DNA of 64,000 bases from positions 60,309-124,308 of the forward strand of contig NZ_WYET01000013.1 in NCBI RefSeq assembly GCF_013376415.1, in the 5' to 3' direction. Source of the stretch: Flagellimonas chongwuensis. GTDB taxonomy: Bacteria > Bacteroidota > Bacteroidia > Flavobacteriales > Flavobacteriaceae. The position numbers and the translations under genes were made by a program. Every line of letters begins with the position of its first letter. Position 1 is the first letter of the stretch. The notes beneath the pieces were generated by a model that was not told the origin of the DNA, searched no databases, and was given only the letters and a program-made list of their open reading frames with translations. Below, in pieces: positions 45,758 through 54,737 of the stretch.

Positions 45758-46417
45758 ATGATTAAGGGATTCATTTTTGATTTGGATGGTGTTATAACCG
45801 ACACCGCCGAACTGCACTATGATGCTTGGAAAAAGTTAGCGGATGAAATGGGCTGGGAGTTTGACCGCGAGGTAAACGAAAAACTGAGGGGTATTTCCAG
45901 AATGGATTCTATAAAGGTCATCATGGACCATAATGGCGTATCCTTGAATGAAGACACGATAGTTGAACTTGCCACCAAAAAAAATGACATCTATGTCAAT
46001 AGCCTGGATGGTATGACCCAAGAGGACTACCTGCCAGGTGCCAGGGAGCTGCTTACACATTTGCGGTCGGAAGGTTTCAGCGTTGCGCTGGGAAGTGCAA
46101 GTAAAAATGCCAACAAGGTATTGCAACAACTCAAGGCCACTCATTATTTTGATGTAATCGGTGATGGAAACAGTGTTTCCAAGAGCAAGCCTGCTCCAGA
46201 TATTTTTTTGTTCGCCTCTGAAAAATTAGGACTACGTCCTGAAAACTGTATTGTTTTTGAAGATGCAGAAAAAGGAATCGATGCCGCAAAAGCAGGAAAC
46301 TTCCATAGCGTAGGTATTGGCCCAGAAGAACGGGTAGGTCATGCCGATATACGTTTTGACACCATGAAGGAGGCAACCCTCTTCGCGGTAAAATCACATT
46401 TCAAGGATTTATTTTAA
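45758..46417 (+). CDS. pgmB: Beta-phosphoglucomutase
   Basis: HAD-family enzyme that interconverts beta-glucose 1-phosphate and glucose 6-phosphate, the step after maltose or trehalose phosphorolysis. Of 219 residues, Asp8 (nucleophile) and Asp10 (acid/base) lie in FDLDGVITDTAELHY; the LRGISRMDSI cap motif, the SASKNA motif and Lys and Asp of motifs III and IV (SKPAPDIF, FEDAEKGIDAA) are intact. The maltose phosphorylase (GH65) that usually accompanies it is not in the window. It stands alone with a terminator-like hairpin behind it. Confidence 0.92.
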   Translation: MIKGFIFDLDGVITDTAELHYDAWKKLADEMGWEFDREVNEKLRGISRMDSIKVIMDHNGVSLNEDTIVELATKKNDIYVNSLDGMTQEDYLPGARELLTHLRSEGFSVALGSASKNANKVLQQLKATHYFDVIGDGNSVSKSKPAPDIFLFASEKLGLRPENCIVFEDAEKGIDAAKAGNFHSVGIGPEERVGHADIRFDTMKEATLFAVKSHFKDLF

Positions 46418-46439
46418 GCGCTTTGATTATAAAAACAAA

Positions 46440-46466
46440 AAACTCCGGGAACCACTCCGGAGCTTT
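46440..46466 (+). terminator. Probable terminator of pgmB
   Basis: A 6-bp GC stem (46443-46448 with 46457-46462), extended by three A-T pairs after one mismatch, is followed by CTTTTC. It lies 25 bases after the pgmB stop and is moderate in strength. The remaining 150 bases up to bshC hold A/T-rich tracts, including a T10, and nothing else I can name. Confidence 0.5.
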
Positions 46467-46622
46467 TCAATAAAATCAAAACCAACCTAAACATATGAGT
46501 TAACCAACTCAAAATTTAAATTTTCATAGCTATTTACACCTATGGAACAATCCAAAATGTAAATACCCTACCTAGGTTTAATTTTTTTTTTGATTTTTTT
46601 AGTGATGTCCTATAAACTTTGG

Positions 46623-48227
46623 CTAAGTGTGCCTTAGGACAATAAAATCCTTGGAAAATGGATCTAGCTTATCCAATAACATCGGAATCAAGGCATCGCC
46701 CATCTCCAAATAAATTTCAGAGAAGTTCAGTTGCCGTTCTTGCAAAGATTGGTTCGGAAAAAATTCATTTTGAAGGTCGGTCAATCGTATCACATGATCC
46801 TTCAGCTTTTTCTTTTGAGCTTTTAACAAACGTTTTTCAAGGGCGTCCAACCCCTTTTTCTGTTTTACTTCCTGAGCTTTTACTGCTCCCAAAAAGCTTT
46901 TATCGGTCTGTTCCGCTATATCGTACATATGTTGAAACTGTTCTTCCAACAACCTTTTCTGTGGTGAAAAATCAATATCAATATTGGAAATATCACGTAT
47001 TTTTTTGTTGATGAGCGAATGCTGCTTCATAAATAAATGAGAAACCTTCAATCCCATTTTCTCTACTTTTTCAGATTGTTTCTCCGTTATCAACAAGGCT
47101 GAATTACGCAACATTAACATTGGGAACGTTACCCCCATCTCATCAAAATAAGATTTGAGCTCCAGCCAATAGGCTAGCTCACCTCCCCCGCCAATGTAGC
47201 AAAGGTTGGGCAGAATCACTTCTTGGTACAATGGTCGCGCCACCACATTGGGCGAAAAACGTTCAGGATTGGCTTCAAGCTCGGAAAGAAGTTCTTCCTT
47301 GGAAAATTGGATTTGAGTGCCAACGACCCCGTATTTTCCATTTTTCTCCACGATTCTTTCCCGCAGACCATCCTTTAGATAAAAATAATTGATTTCCCTA
47401 GGGTTTACCTGTATGTTGTAGTCCGTAGACACCTTTCCTAAGGCATCAATGGTTTCAGAAATGTTTTGGAATGGTGTATGTTCAAGAATATCCTTTTTGG
47501 CATAGGGAACCAACAGTTTTTTCAAATCCTTGTCATCTCCGTCAACAATTACCAATCCCTGTTCCCCAAAAAGGGCATTGGCAAGATATCTAGTGGCATC
47601 GGTCAAGTTGGAATGTTCAAGATAACTCGACCTAAAAAGTTCCTTTAGGCTATCCGTCAACCCTAAATTTCCAAGTTCCGCTGCAAATATGTCAAATACA
47701 TCTTCCAACCCCTCTGTTGACAATCTTCCTACCGCTCCAGATGCTTTTTTGTTCCATAGCACCTTTTTTCCATGTAGATTGAAATAATTGATCTCATCAA
47801 AATCGTGGTCCTCAGTGGCCATCCAATATACCGGGACAAAGTGATGGTCTGGATGTTCTTGATTGAGTTTTTTAGCCAAATTGATGGTGGATACAATTTT
47901 ATAAAGAAAATACAATGGGCCGGTAAAAAGATTTAATTGATGCCCCGTAACCACCGTAAAGGTCTTCTCATCCTTTAGCGCATCAATATTTTCCTGAGTG
48001 TCATTGGAGATCTCTATATTTTTATACTGGTTTTTCAAAGAATTGACCAGAACAGTTCTGTTTGTCTTGGGGTAGTTGGACGCTTTTTCTTTGATCTGGC
48101 CCTCAAAATTCTCCAACAAGGGAAACCTATTATAAAAGGATGTCAGTTCCTTTTTCTGATCTAAATAGTCGCAAATTAATTGGGAAAAATAACCGGTCTC
48201 CTTAAAGGGTATACATTCTACTTCCAT
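46623..48227 (-). CDS. bshC: Bacillithiol biosynthesis cysteine ligase BshC
   Basis: Adds cysteine to glucosaminyl-malate in the last step of bacillithiol synthesis. The 534 residues show the BshC landmarks VVTGHQLNLFTGPLYFLYKI (near 95-114) and PVYWMATEDHDFDEINYF (near 133-150), with a C-terminal coiled coil region (KGLDALEKRLLKAQKKK). bshA and bshB are not in the window. Bacillithiol is the low-molecular-weight thiol of many Bacteroidota, and this supports a bacillithiol-based redox system that could feed thiol-dependent enzymes here. Confidence 0.93.
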   Translation of the reverse strand: MEVECIPFKETGYFSQLICDYLDQKKELTSFYNRFPLLENFEGQIKEKASNYPKTNRTVLVNSLKNQYKNIEISNDTQENIDALKDEKTFTVVTGHQLNLFTGPLYFLYKIVSTINLAKKLNQEHPDHHFVPVYWMATEDHDFDEINYFNLHGKKVLWNKKASGAVGRLSTEGLEDVFDIFAAELGNLGLTDSLKELFRSSYLEHSNLTDATRYLANALFGEQGLVIVDGDDKDLKKLLVPYAKKDILEHTPFQNISETIDALGKVSTDYNIQVNPREINYFYLKDGLRERIVEKNGKYGVVGTQIQFSKEELLSELEANPERFSPNVVARPLYQEVILPNLCYIGGGGELAYWLELKSYFDEMGVTFPMLMLRNSALLITEKQSEKVEKMGLKVSHLFMKQHSLINKKIRDISNIDIDFSPQKRLLEEQFQHMYDIAEQTDKSFLGAVKAQEVKQKKGLDALEKRLLKAQKKKLKDHVIRLTDLQNEFFPNQSLQERQLNFSEIYLEMGDALIPMLLDKLDPFSKDFIVLRHT

Positions 48228-48247
48228 TAAAACAGTAATGAGGTGTT

Positions 48248-48286
48248 CAAAGATAAGTCTCTTCTTTATTTCTCATCCCAAAAATA
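48248..48286 (-). promoter_or_regulatory. bshC: Tandem -7 boxes upstream of bshC
   Basis: Two perfect boxes lie on the minus strand: TATCTTTG (48248-48255) and TATTTTTG (48279-48286). The outer one has a TTG 18 bases further up (48305-48307); the TTG inside the outer box stands 23 bases before the inner box. Leaders would be about 17 and 48 bases. Confidence 0.5.
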
Positions 48287-48357
48287 CGTTAATTGAATTT
48301 TATGCAATTTTAGCGGTCCCACCCCAATAAAATTAGGTTTCTGGCTCAATTTATTAT

Positions 48358-48365
48358 TAGATTTG
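48358..48365 (+). promoter_or_regulatory. -7 box of the M14 peptidase gene
   Basis: TAGATTTG matches TAnnTTTG exactly; transcription would start near 48369, about 18 bases before the ATG at 48387. The in-frame TTG at 48363 lies inside the box, which argues against it as a start. Confidence 0.45.
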
Positions 48366-48386
48366 GTAAAACCAATTAAACCGAGC

Positions 48387-50837
48387 ATGACCAGATTTTT
48401 ATTTTCCCTTATTCTATTAGCATCAATTTCTTTATCCGCACAACAGTTAAAATCCCCATCCGAGTTTTTGGGATATGAACTCGGAACCCAGTTCACAAGA
48501 CACCATGAAGTAGTGGATTACTATGAGTACTTGGCCGAGTCCGCTCCGGACAGGGTGCAGCTTACCGTCTACGGAAAGACCAACGAACGCCGCCCATTGA
48601 TTTTGGCCTATGTGTCTTCAGCGGAAAACCTGGCCAATCTGGAGACCATTCGTCAGGAACATTTAAAAGACACGGAGGGTGCAGGAAATTCCTCCAAAGC
48701 AATTGTTTGGTTGAGCTATAACGTGCACGGGAACGAAAGTGTGAGCACGGAAGCTTCCATGAAAACCATTTATGAACTTTTGACCAAAAAAAGTTCATAT
48801 TTAGAAAATACGGTGGTAATCATGGACCCATGTATCAATCCCGATGGCAGGGACAGGTACAGCAATTGGTACAATCAATATAAAAACACGCCCTACCAAG
48901 TAGACCCCAACAGTAAGGAGCACCACGAAGGATGGTGGAGCGGCAGGAGCAACCACTATATGTTCGACCTTAACCGCGATTGGGCCTGGCTCACACAGAT
49001 TGAAAGCCAGCAACGGTTAAAAATGTTCAATCAATGGTTGCCCCATGTACACGTGGACTTTCATGAGCAGGGTGTGAACAGCCCATATTATTTTGCTCCA
49101 GCGGCGGAACCCTATCACGAAGTGATAACGGATTTTCAACGTGATTTTCAGGTTACCCTCGGTAGAAACCACGCAAAATATTTTGATGCCAACGGGTGGT
49201 TCTATTTTACCAAAGAAGTCTTTGACCTGCTTTACCCAAGTTACGGAGACACCTACCCTATTTATAATGGCGCCATTGGCATGACCTATGAACAAGGGGG
49301 CAGCGGACAAGCCGGTTTGGGCATTGTAACCGCCATCGGCGATACACTAACATTGAAAGACAGAATTGCCCATCACTTTACCACTGGGCTTTCTACCGTG
49401 GAAGTATCTTCCCAAAACGCGGAAAAACTCAACCAAGAATTCAGAGAGTTCCATCAAAACAAAGATTTTAAATATAAAAGCTACGTACTCAAAGGAAAGA
49501 AGAACAAATTGGATGCTCTTAAATCCCTTTTGGAAAAACATAACATTGAATACGGCGACCTTACAAGTGGGTCTTACAAGGGCCATAGCTATGGTTCTGG
49601 AAGCAACGGCAGCCTTTCCATCAACAAAAATGGAATGGTGGTATCTACAGACCAACCTAAGGGAACATTGGTAAAAGTACTTTTCGAACCCAACGCTAAA
49701 CTGTCCGATTCGTTGACCTATGACATTACCGCGTGGTCGTTGCCCTATGCATACGGCTTGGATGCGATTGCATCAACATCAGCAATTGCTTCGCAAAATA
49801 CCCAGGAAACTGTGCCCTCCTCGAACATTGCGAGTGGAAGCTATGCTTATTTGACCGATTGGAACAGTATGGATGACGCCCGCTTTTTAGCGGCTCTGCT
49901 AAAAGAAGGAATCAGGGTTCGAAAAGCGGACCACCCTTTTACTATTGAGGGGAGGTCCTTTGAAAGAGGCACGTTGATCATCACCAAGGGCGATAATGAA
50001 AATAAAGAAGACTTTATTCCGACCCTGCAATCCATTGCTACAAAATTCAAAAAAGACATTACATCTACAGGAACAGGGTTTGTAGATTCGGGCAAGGACT
50101 TTGGTTCTTCATCCATTCAAATGATTTCCAAACCTAAAATTGCCGTATTGTCCGGAGGGCCTACCTCCACACTTCGATTTGGTGAGATTTGGCACTTTTT
50201 TGAACAGCAATTGCACTACCCGCTTACCGTAATAGACGATGAGTACGCCGACCGAGTAGACCTATATGAATACGATGTCCTTGTGTTGCCTGATGGACGT
50301 TACGGCAACTACTTTAATGAGGACGAGCTTACCGAGCTTAAAGGTTGGGTAAGAAAAGGTGGAAAAATCATTGCTATGGGCGGCTCCATTGATGCCCTTG
50401 ATGGCGAAAAAGGATTTGGCATCCAAAAAAAGAAATTGGAAGAAACAGAAAATGATGAAAACACTCCACAACCATACAAGGACTGGGAGCGGGAACGTAT
50501 CAAAGGGGCCATTACAGGGGCTATCTTCAAAACCAAAGTAGACAACTCCAACCCTTTAGCCTACGGATATGGCTCTGACTATTTCTCCCTAAAACTGGGC
50601 AGCAGCGCTTATCAATATCTGGACAACGGGAATGCAGTATATCTTGAACAAAACACAAAACCATTTTCAGGCTTTGCCGGAGCGGAAGCAAGGAAAAAGA
50701 TTTCGGAGTCATTAATCTTCGGTATTGAAAACCATGGCCGGGGCCAGGTTATTTATATGGTGGACAATCCATTATTTAGAGGGTTTTGGGAAAACGGAAA
50801 ATTGTTCTTTGCCAATGCAATTTTTATGGTAGATTAG
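48387..50837 (+). CDS. M14 zinc carboxypeptidase with C-terminal amidotransferase-like domain
   Basis: 816 residues from the ATG at 48387, with a signal peptide (SLSAQ). The N-terminal M14 domain has zinc ligands His114 and Glu117 in NVHGNE, the third His in VDFHEQG and the probable catalytic Glu in MTYEQGG. After a linker (about 340-560) comes a ThuA/DJ-1-like glutamine amidotransferase fold (KIAVLSGGPTST ... DVLVLPDGRYG ... KIIAMGG). This domain pairing recurs in exported Bacteroidota peptidases. It probably trims peptides or peptidoglycan fragments outside the cytoplasm; the C-domain lacks a recognisable catalytic Cys. Confidence 0.85.
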   Translation: MTRFLFSLILLASISLSAQQLKSPSEFLGYELGTQFTRHHEVVDYYEYLAESAPDRVQLTVYGKTNERRPLILAYVSSAENLANLETIRQEHLKDTEGAGNSSKAIVWLSYNVHGNESVSTEASMKTIYELLTKKSSYLENTVVIMDPCINPDGRDRYSNWYNQYKNTPYQVDPNSKEHHEGWWSGRSNHYMFDLNRDWAWLTQIESQQRLKMFNQWLPHVHVDFHEQGVNSPYYFAPAAEPYHEVITDFQRDFQVTLGRNHAKYFDANGWFYFTKEVFDLLYPSYGDTYPIYNGAIGMTYEQGGSGQAGLGIVTAIGDTLTLKDRIAHHFTTGLSTVEVSSQNAEKLNQEFREFHQNKDFKYKSYVLKGKKNKLDALKSLLEKHNIEYGDLTSGSYKGHSYGSGSNGSLSINKNGMVVSTDQPKGTLVKVLFEPNAKLSDSLTYDITAWSLPYAYGLDAIASTSAIASQNTQETVPSSNIASGSYAYLTDWNSMDDARFLAALLKEGIRVRKADHPFTIEGRSFERGTLIITKGDNENKEDFIPTLQSIATKFKKDITSTGTGFVDSGKDFGSSSIQMISKPKIAVLSGGPTSTLRFGEIWHFFEQQLHYPLTVIDDEYADRVDLYEYDVLVLPDGRYGNYFNEDELTELKGWVRKGGKIIAMGGSIDALDGEKGFGIQKKKLEETENDENTPQPYKDWERERIKGAITGAIFKTKVDNSNPLAYGYGSDYFSLKLGSSAYQYLDNGNAVYLEQNTKPFSGFAGAEARKKISESLIFGIENHGRGQVIYMVDNPLFRGFWENGKLFFANAIFMVD

Positions 50838-50889
50838 TTTTTTTATCTGATTTTGAGGGTATTATTCGCTTTTTTTAACGAAAAAAGCA

Positions 50890-50921
50890 TTGATACATAC
50901 CTCCTTTTTTTTGTACATTTA
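50890..50921 (+). promoter_or_regulatory. Promoter of the 50950 gene
   Basis: TTG (50890-50892), 21 bases and TACATTTA (50914-50921) match the consensus except for a final A in place of G. The predicted start leaves a leader of about 25 bases. Confidence 0.45.
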
Positions 50922-50949
50922 GTAAAAGTAACAAGGAAAAATTGCGGAT

Positions 50950-52269
50950 ATGCCAATAAAAACTCCATCAATGTTTTCACCCATACAATTCAAGGCTACA
51001 TTCTTATGTATAATTGCTGCCTTGGTCATGCTAGTGCCTCAGTCATCCTTGGCATTTCAGCAAAATAATGCCGAGCTTGATTACAATGAGTATAGTGGGG
51101 AGGTTAAAGAAGCTTCGAGCAATAAAGCCCTTGTCTTTGCTACACTCACTGTAGAGGGTACAAACATTAGTACCATTAGCAATACGGAGGGAAATTTTCT
51201 ACTTAAGGTGCCCAAAGAGCATATCAGCAAAAACTTGGTAGTCTCCTTTTTGGGCTACAAAACAAAAACATTGCCCATTTCGGACTTGGAACGTGAAGGC
51301 AACGAAATATCCTTAGAAGTTTCAGTGACACAACTTTCCGAAATAAATATCAATGCACCCAAGGATGCCATGGGCCTAGTGAAGGAAACACTGAAAAACA
51401 GGGACGAGAATTACTTTCAGGACCCATCATTAATGACAGCATTTTACAGGGAAACCATAAAAAGACGTAGAAAGAACGTTTCCTTGGCCGAAGCGGTTGT
51501 GAATGTATACAAAACGCCATATAATATAGTCAGGGAAGATGCCGTTGAGCTCTACAAGGCCAGAAAAAGTACAGATTACAGTAAATTGGATACTGTAGCG
51601 CTGAAACTGCAAGGAGGGCCCTACAATACACTTTACGTGGATATGATGAAGTATCCCGAGTACATATTCTCGGAAGAATCGCTTACCAATTACAAATTTA
51701 CTTTTGACCGTTCCGTAAGAACCAATGATAGATTGATCTATGTCATCAGGTTCAACCAGCATGAAGGAATTTTGGAGCCATTGTACCAAGGGGAACTGTA
51801 TATCGATGTAGAGAATAAAATTCTGACCGGTGCCGTTTTTTCATTGAACATTACCGATAGAGACCAAGCCGCGCAACTTTTTGTTCGCAGAAAGCCTGCT
51901 AAAGTAGATGTTTGGCCCACCGAAGTATCTTACCGGGTGGATTACCGTGAAAAAAATGGTAAATGGCACTATGGCTACAGTAGTGTTTTTATGGAGTTCA
52001 AAGTGGATTGGGCAGACAAATGGTTCAACTCACAGTATAGTATGACCGCTGAAATGGCCATTACCGACTGGGAAACGGTAAGCAAGGACGAAAGACCAAA
52101 GTATCGTCAGCGAATCCGAAAATCAATTATCCTGAGTGATGAGGCCACCGGGTTTTCCGACCCAGACTTTTGGGGAGAGTATAATATCATCGAACCTGAA
52201 AAGTCCATCGAATCTGCTATCAAAAAAATCCAACGACAGTTAAGACGGTCAGAAAGAAACAGTGATTAG
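50950..52269 (+). CDS. Exported protein with carboxypeptidase-regulatory-like domain
   Basis: 439 residues. A longish signal peptide (about 35 residues, ending SLAFQ) precedes a CarboxypepD_reg-like beta sandwich (about 48-125: YSGEVKEASSNKALVFATLTVEG with FLGYKTKTL). The remainder (about 130-430) is the beta-rich domain often annotated only as unknown in Bacteroidota (YREKNGKWHYGYSSVFMEFKV). Similar proteins lie near peptidases, and this one sits between an M14 and an S66 peptidase. It has no TonB plug. Function not known. Confidence 0.7.
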   Translation: MPIKTPSMFSPIQFKATFLCIIAALVMLVPQSSLAFQQNNAELDYNEYSGEVKEASSNKALVFATLTVEGTNISTISNTEGNFLLKVPKEHISKNLVVSFLGYKTKTLPISDLEREGNEISLEVSVTQLSEININAPKDAMGLVKETLKNRDENYFQDPSLMTAFYRETIKRRRKNVSLAEAVVNVYKTPYNIVREDAVELYKARKSTDYSKLDTVALKLQGGPYNTLYVDMMKYPEYIFSEESLTNYKFTFDRSVRTNDRLIYVIRFNQHEGILEPLYQGELYIDVENKILTGAVFSLNITDRDQAAQLFVRRKPAKVDVWPTEVSYRVDYREKNGKWHYGYSSVFMEFKVDWADKWFNSQYSMTAEMAITDWETVSKDERPKYRQRIRKSIILSDEATGFSDPDFWGEYNIIEPEKSIESAIKKIQRQLRRSERNSD

Positions 52270-52330
52270 TTCGTGTTTTTCTTCTAATTTTTGTGCATTT
52301 TTATCCTTGCGTTGCCAAAATCCAATGTAA

Positions 52331-53380
52331 ATGTCCAAAAGAAGAAGTTTTTTAAAATCCGCTACAGTCCTTGGAGCTGCAACCCTTTTGCATCAAACAA
52401 GTTGGGGCAACGACTCCTTTGCCAAAACCAAAGTAAAGCCTAAAAAATTAAGCCCCGGTGATACCATTGGCCTAGTGGCACCAGGTTTTGCCATAAAATT
52501 GGAAGAGCTCTACCTTGCTGTTGACACCTTGGAAAAAATGGGTTTTAAAACCTTCTATACCGACCGCATCAAAGGAAACTATGGTTATTTCAGCAATACA
52601 GATGAGGAACGGGCTGCCGATTTGAACGAAATGTTCGCAAATCCCGATATCGATGCAATTCTCTGCGCCCGTGGCGGATATGGATGTACACGCATTTTAG
52701 GTATGCTGGACTATGATGCTATCGAGGACAATCCAAAGGCATTGATAGGATTCAGCGATATTACGGCATTGATCAATACCATTTACAAAAAAACAGGCCT
52801 TGTGGGATTCCATGGCCCCGTGGGCAAGACACTCGATGATGAGTACAGTCAAGCTTATTTTAAAAAGGTATTGATGGAGCCACAAGAAACTATGCCTATT
52901 AAAAATGCCATATTAAAGGATCCTAAGCAATATCGAAATAGCGAATACTACCGCTACACCATTACTCCCGGCGTTGCGCAAGGAGAGCTGATTGGTGGCA
53001 GTCTGACCTTGGTCACCGCCATGATCGGAACGCCTTACGAACTCGACTTTACGGATAAACTTGTTTTTTTGGAAGATGTGGAAGAAGCGCCATACCGAAT
53101 GGATCGTATGTTGACACAACTTTCTGAAGTAGACAGTTTTTTAAAGGCCAAGGGGATTATCTTCGGTGTCTGCAAAGGCTGTGACCGTAAAAGAACCACT
53201 GAAAACTTTACATTGAGAGAAGTGATCATGGACAGAATAAAACCTTTGAACATTCCTGCGGTATATGGAATGAGTTTTGGCCATATTCCCCAAAACTCAA
53301 CACTTCCTATTGGGATTGAAGCAAGCTTCAACGCCTATAAAAAACAACTTCGTTTACTCGAGGCCGCGGTAAGTCAATAA
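52331..53380 (+). CDS. LD-carboxypeptidase (S66/MccF family) with Tat signal
   Basis: 349 residues with a twin-arginine start (SKRRSFLKSATV), so it works in the periplasm. The S66 nucleophile is Ser142 in IGFSDIT. The ARGGYG motif (113-118) and the catalytic Glu/His region (EDVEEAPYRMDRML and SFGHIPQN) are present. Members trim L,D-tetrapeptide bonds of recycled peptidoglycan or cleave peptide antibiotics (MccF). It follows the previous gene by 61 bases on the same strand. Confidence 0.88.
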   Translation: MSKRRSFLKSATVLGAATLLHQTSWGNDSFAKTKVKPKKLSPGDTIGLVAPGFAIKLEELYLAVDTLEKMGFKTFYTDRIKGNYGYFSNTDEERAADLNEMFANPDIDAILCARGGYGCTRILGMLDYDAIEDNPKALIGFSDITALINTIYKKTGLVGFHGPVGKTLDDEYSQAYFKKVLMEPQETMPIKNAILKDPKQYRNSEYYRYTITPGVAQGELIGGSLTLVTAMIGTPYELDFTDKLVFLEDVEEAPYRMDRMLTQLSEVDSFLKAKGIIFGVCKGCDRKRTTENFTLREVIMDRIKPLNIPAVYGMSFGHIPQNSTLPIGIEASFNAYKKQLRLLEAAVSQ

Positions 53381-53545
53381 CATTAGTCAATTGATTTACT
53401 TTATATTACCATCCAAAATAATTTGTCCAACTATAGGTTTTTTCAAAAAAAAGGCGATATTAGCCATACTATTATAGTACGACCTCACTAAAAAATACAA
53501 ATCAACCTCACCCAAATCTGATTTGTAATTTCTTAACCTATAATA

Positions 53546-54721
53546 ATGAAACATGTACTTCCTAGGTTCACAAGACCTATTAAAAGTGAGGACGACCCAC
53601 TAATGGACGTTTCTTACTGGAGCAAGGCTATTGATGCCTACGATGCCAAAAACTATAAAACGGCATTGATCGAAACCATCAACTATATCAATTCAAATGT
53701 ACTTAAAGACCATAGTACGGAGGATGATATTCAAATTACTCAAGGTCAAGGTTCCGCTGAGATTTCCATTTCGATTACGCAAGACACCTTCACAATCAGG
53801 GCACCTTTTGTTAAGGTTACTGAACAAACAAACAAAGTTGCCCTGTTCCGGCGCGTGGCAGAAATCAATTTCAATCCATTGACATTGGCACAAATCCATC
53901 TTAGGGACAATGTACTTTGGTTTGAATATGAAACACCACTAGAGCTTTGTCAACCCTATAAAGTATATGACCTATTAAGGGAAATAAGTGTTTATGCCGA
54001 TAATTATGATGATGAATTCATAGAAAAATACAAGGCTGAGTTCTACAAAGAGTCAAGTATCACTCCATTATCCGAAATGGAAAAGGAGACCGTATGGCAA
54101 CAAATCAGTGATATTTTGGAAGACTATAACAATTACAGCCTCTTTTTTAAAGAGAAAAGATGGAACGACTTCCAATGGGACATTATCGTGATTTCCTTGT
54201 TGAAAATCGTCAATATTCCCTGTGTCCATGGAACGCTAAGAACCAAATTGGAAGAATATGTCAATAATCTCTTCGATGGGCAGATTGATTTTAACCATAG
54301 GATTGATAAAGGAGTGAACTTTATGCAAAAGCTCCTTGCCAAACCCAAAGAAGAGTTTATGGAAGATATATACCATGCCAAGGCATTGATTTCCCTCAAA
54401 TGGCGAAGTTCCAACGAAATTTTGCAGGACTATGCCAAGAACTTGGAACAATATGTCAATTCTTATGTAAAGGAAAATAACAATTTGATGCTCTGCTATT
54501 ATCTGCAATATTCCTTTTTAAAAATGATTTACAATTACAATTTGGAGGAGCATCACCAAAATGTTATATACGATACCTTGGAAAAAGTTTCCGGTAAGGA
54601 GCTGCATGATGCCAGGCCTATTTTGCTCAATACATTCAATGCCTTTTTGAATGGTACGGCAGGGAATTCAGGTCAAAAGCAAAAAGAAAAAAGGAGCCTC
54701 TTCTCAAAATTATTCAGCTAA
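53546..54721 (+). CDS. YbjN/type III chaperone-like protein, partner of a protease
   Basis: 391 residues, no signal peptide. Residues about 30-180 form an alpha/beta domain with alternating strands (AEISISITQDTFTIRAPFVKV and LRDNVLWFEYETPLE), resembling the YbjN or type III secretion chaperone fold. From about 185 to 360 the protein is helical with many Tyr and Asn. It ends in a basic tail KQKEKRSLFSKLFS that could bind membrane or nucleic acid. The next gene, 16 bases on, encodes a trypsin-like protease whose C-terminus resembles the same fold. I know no characterised system of this pair. Confidence 0.6.
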   Translation: MKHVLPRFTRPIKSEDDPLMDVSYWSKAIDAYDAKNYKTALIETINYINSNVLKDHSTEDDIQITQGQGSAEISISITQDTFTIRAPFVKVTEQTNKVALFRRVAEINFNPLTLAQIHLRDNVLWFEYETPLELCQPYKVYDLLREISVYADNYDDEFIEKYKAEFYKESSITPLSEMEKETVWQQISDILEDYNNYSLFFKEKRWNDFQWDIIVISLLKIVNIPCVHGTLRTKLEEYVNNLFDGQIDFNHRIDKGVNFMQKLLAKPKEEFMEDIYHAKALISLKWRSSNEILQDYAKNLEQYVNSYVKENNNLMLCYYLQYSFLKMIYNYNLEEHHQNVIYDTLEKVSGKELHDARPILLNTFNAFLNGTAGNSGQKQKEKRSLFSKLFS

Positions 54722-54737
54722 CCAAAAACCAAATAAC

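Noticed and set aside
46467..46622. A/T-rich tracts before bshC, including a T10 run, as a terminator or small RNA
   Set aside because: No stable stem precedes the T-run and no promoter box matches; I see no supported feature there.
54651..54737. An upstream ATG start of the serine protease gene
   Set aside because: It overlaps the preceding gene by 71 bases and adds a basic stretch outside the domain; the GTG at 54738 gives a 16-base gap.
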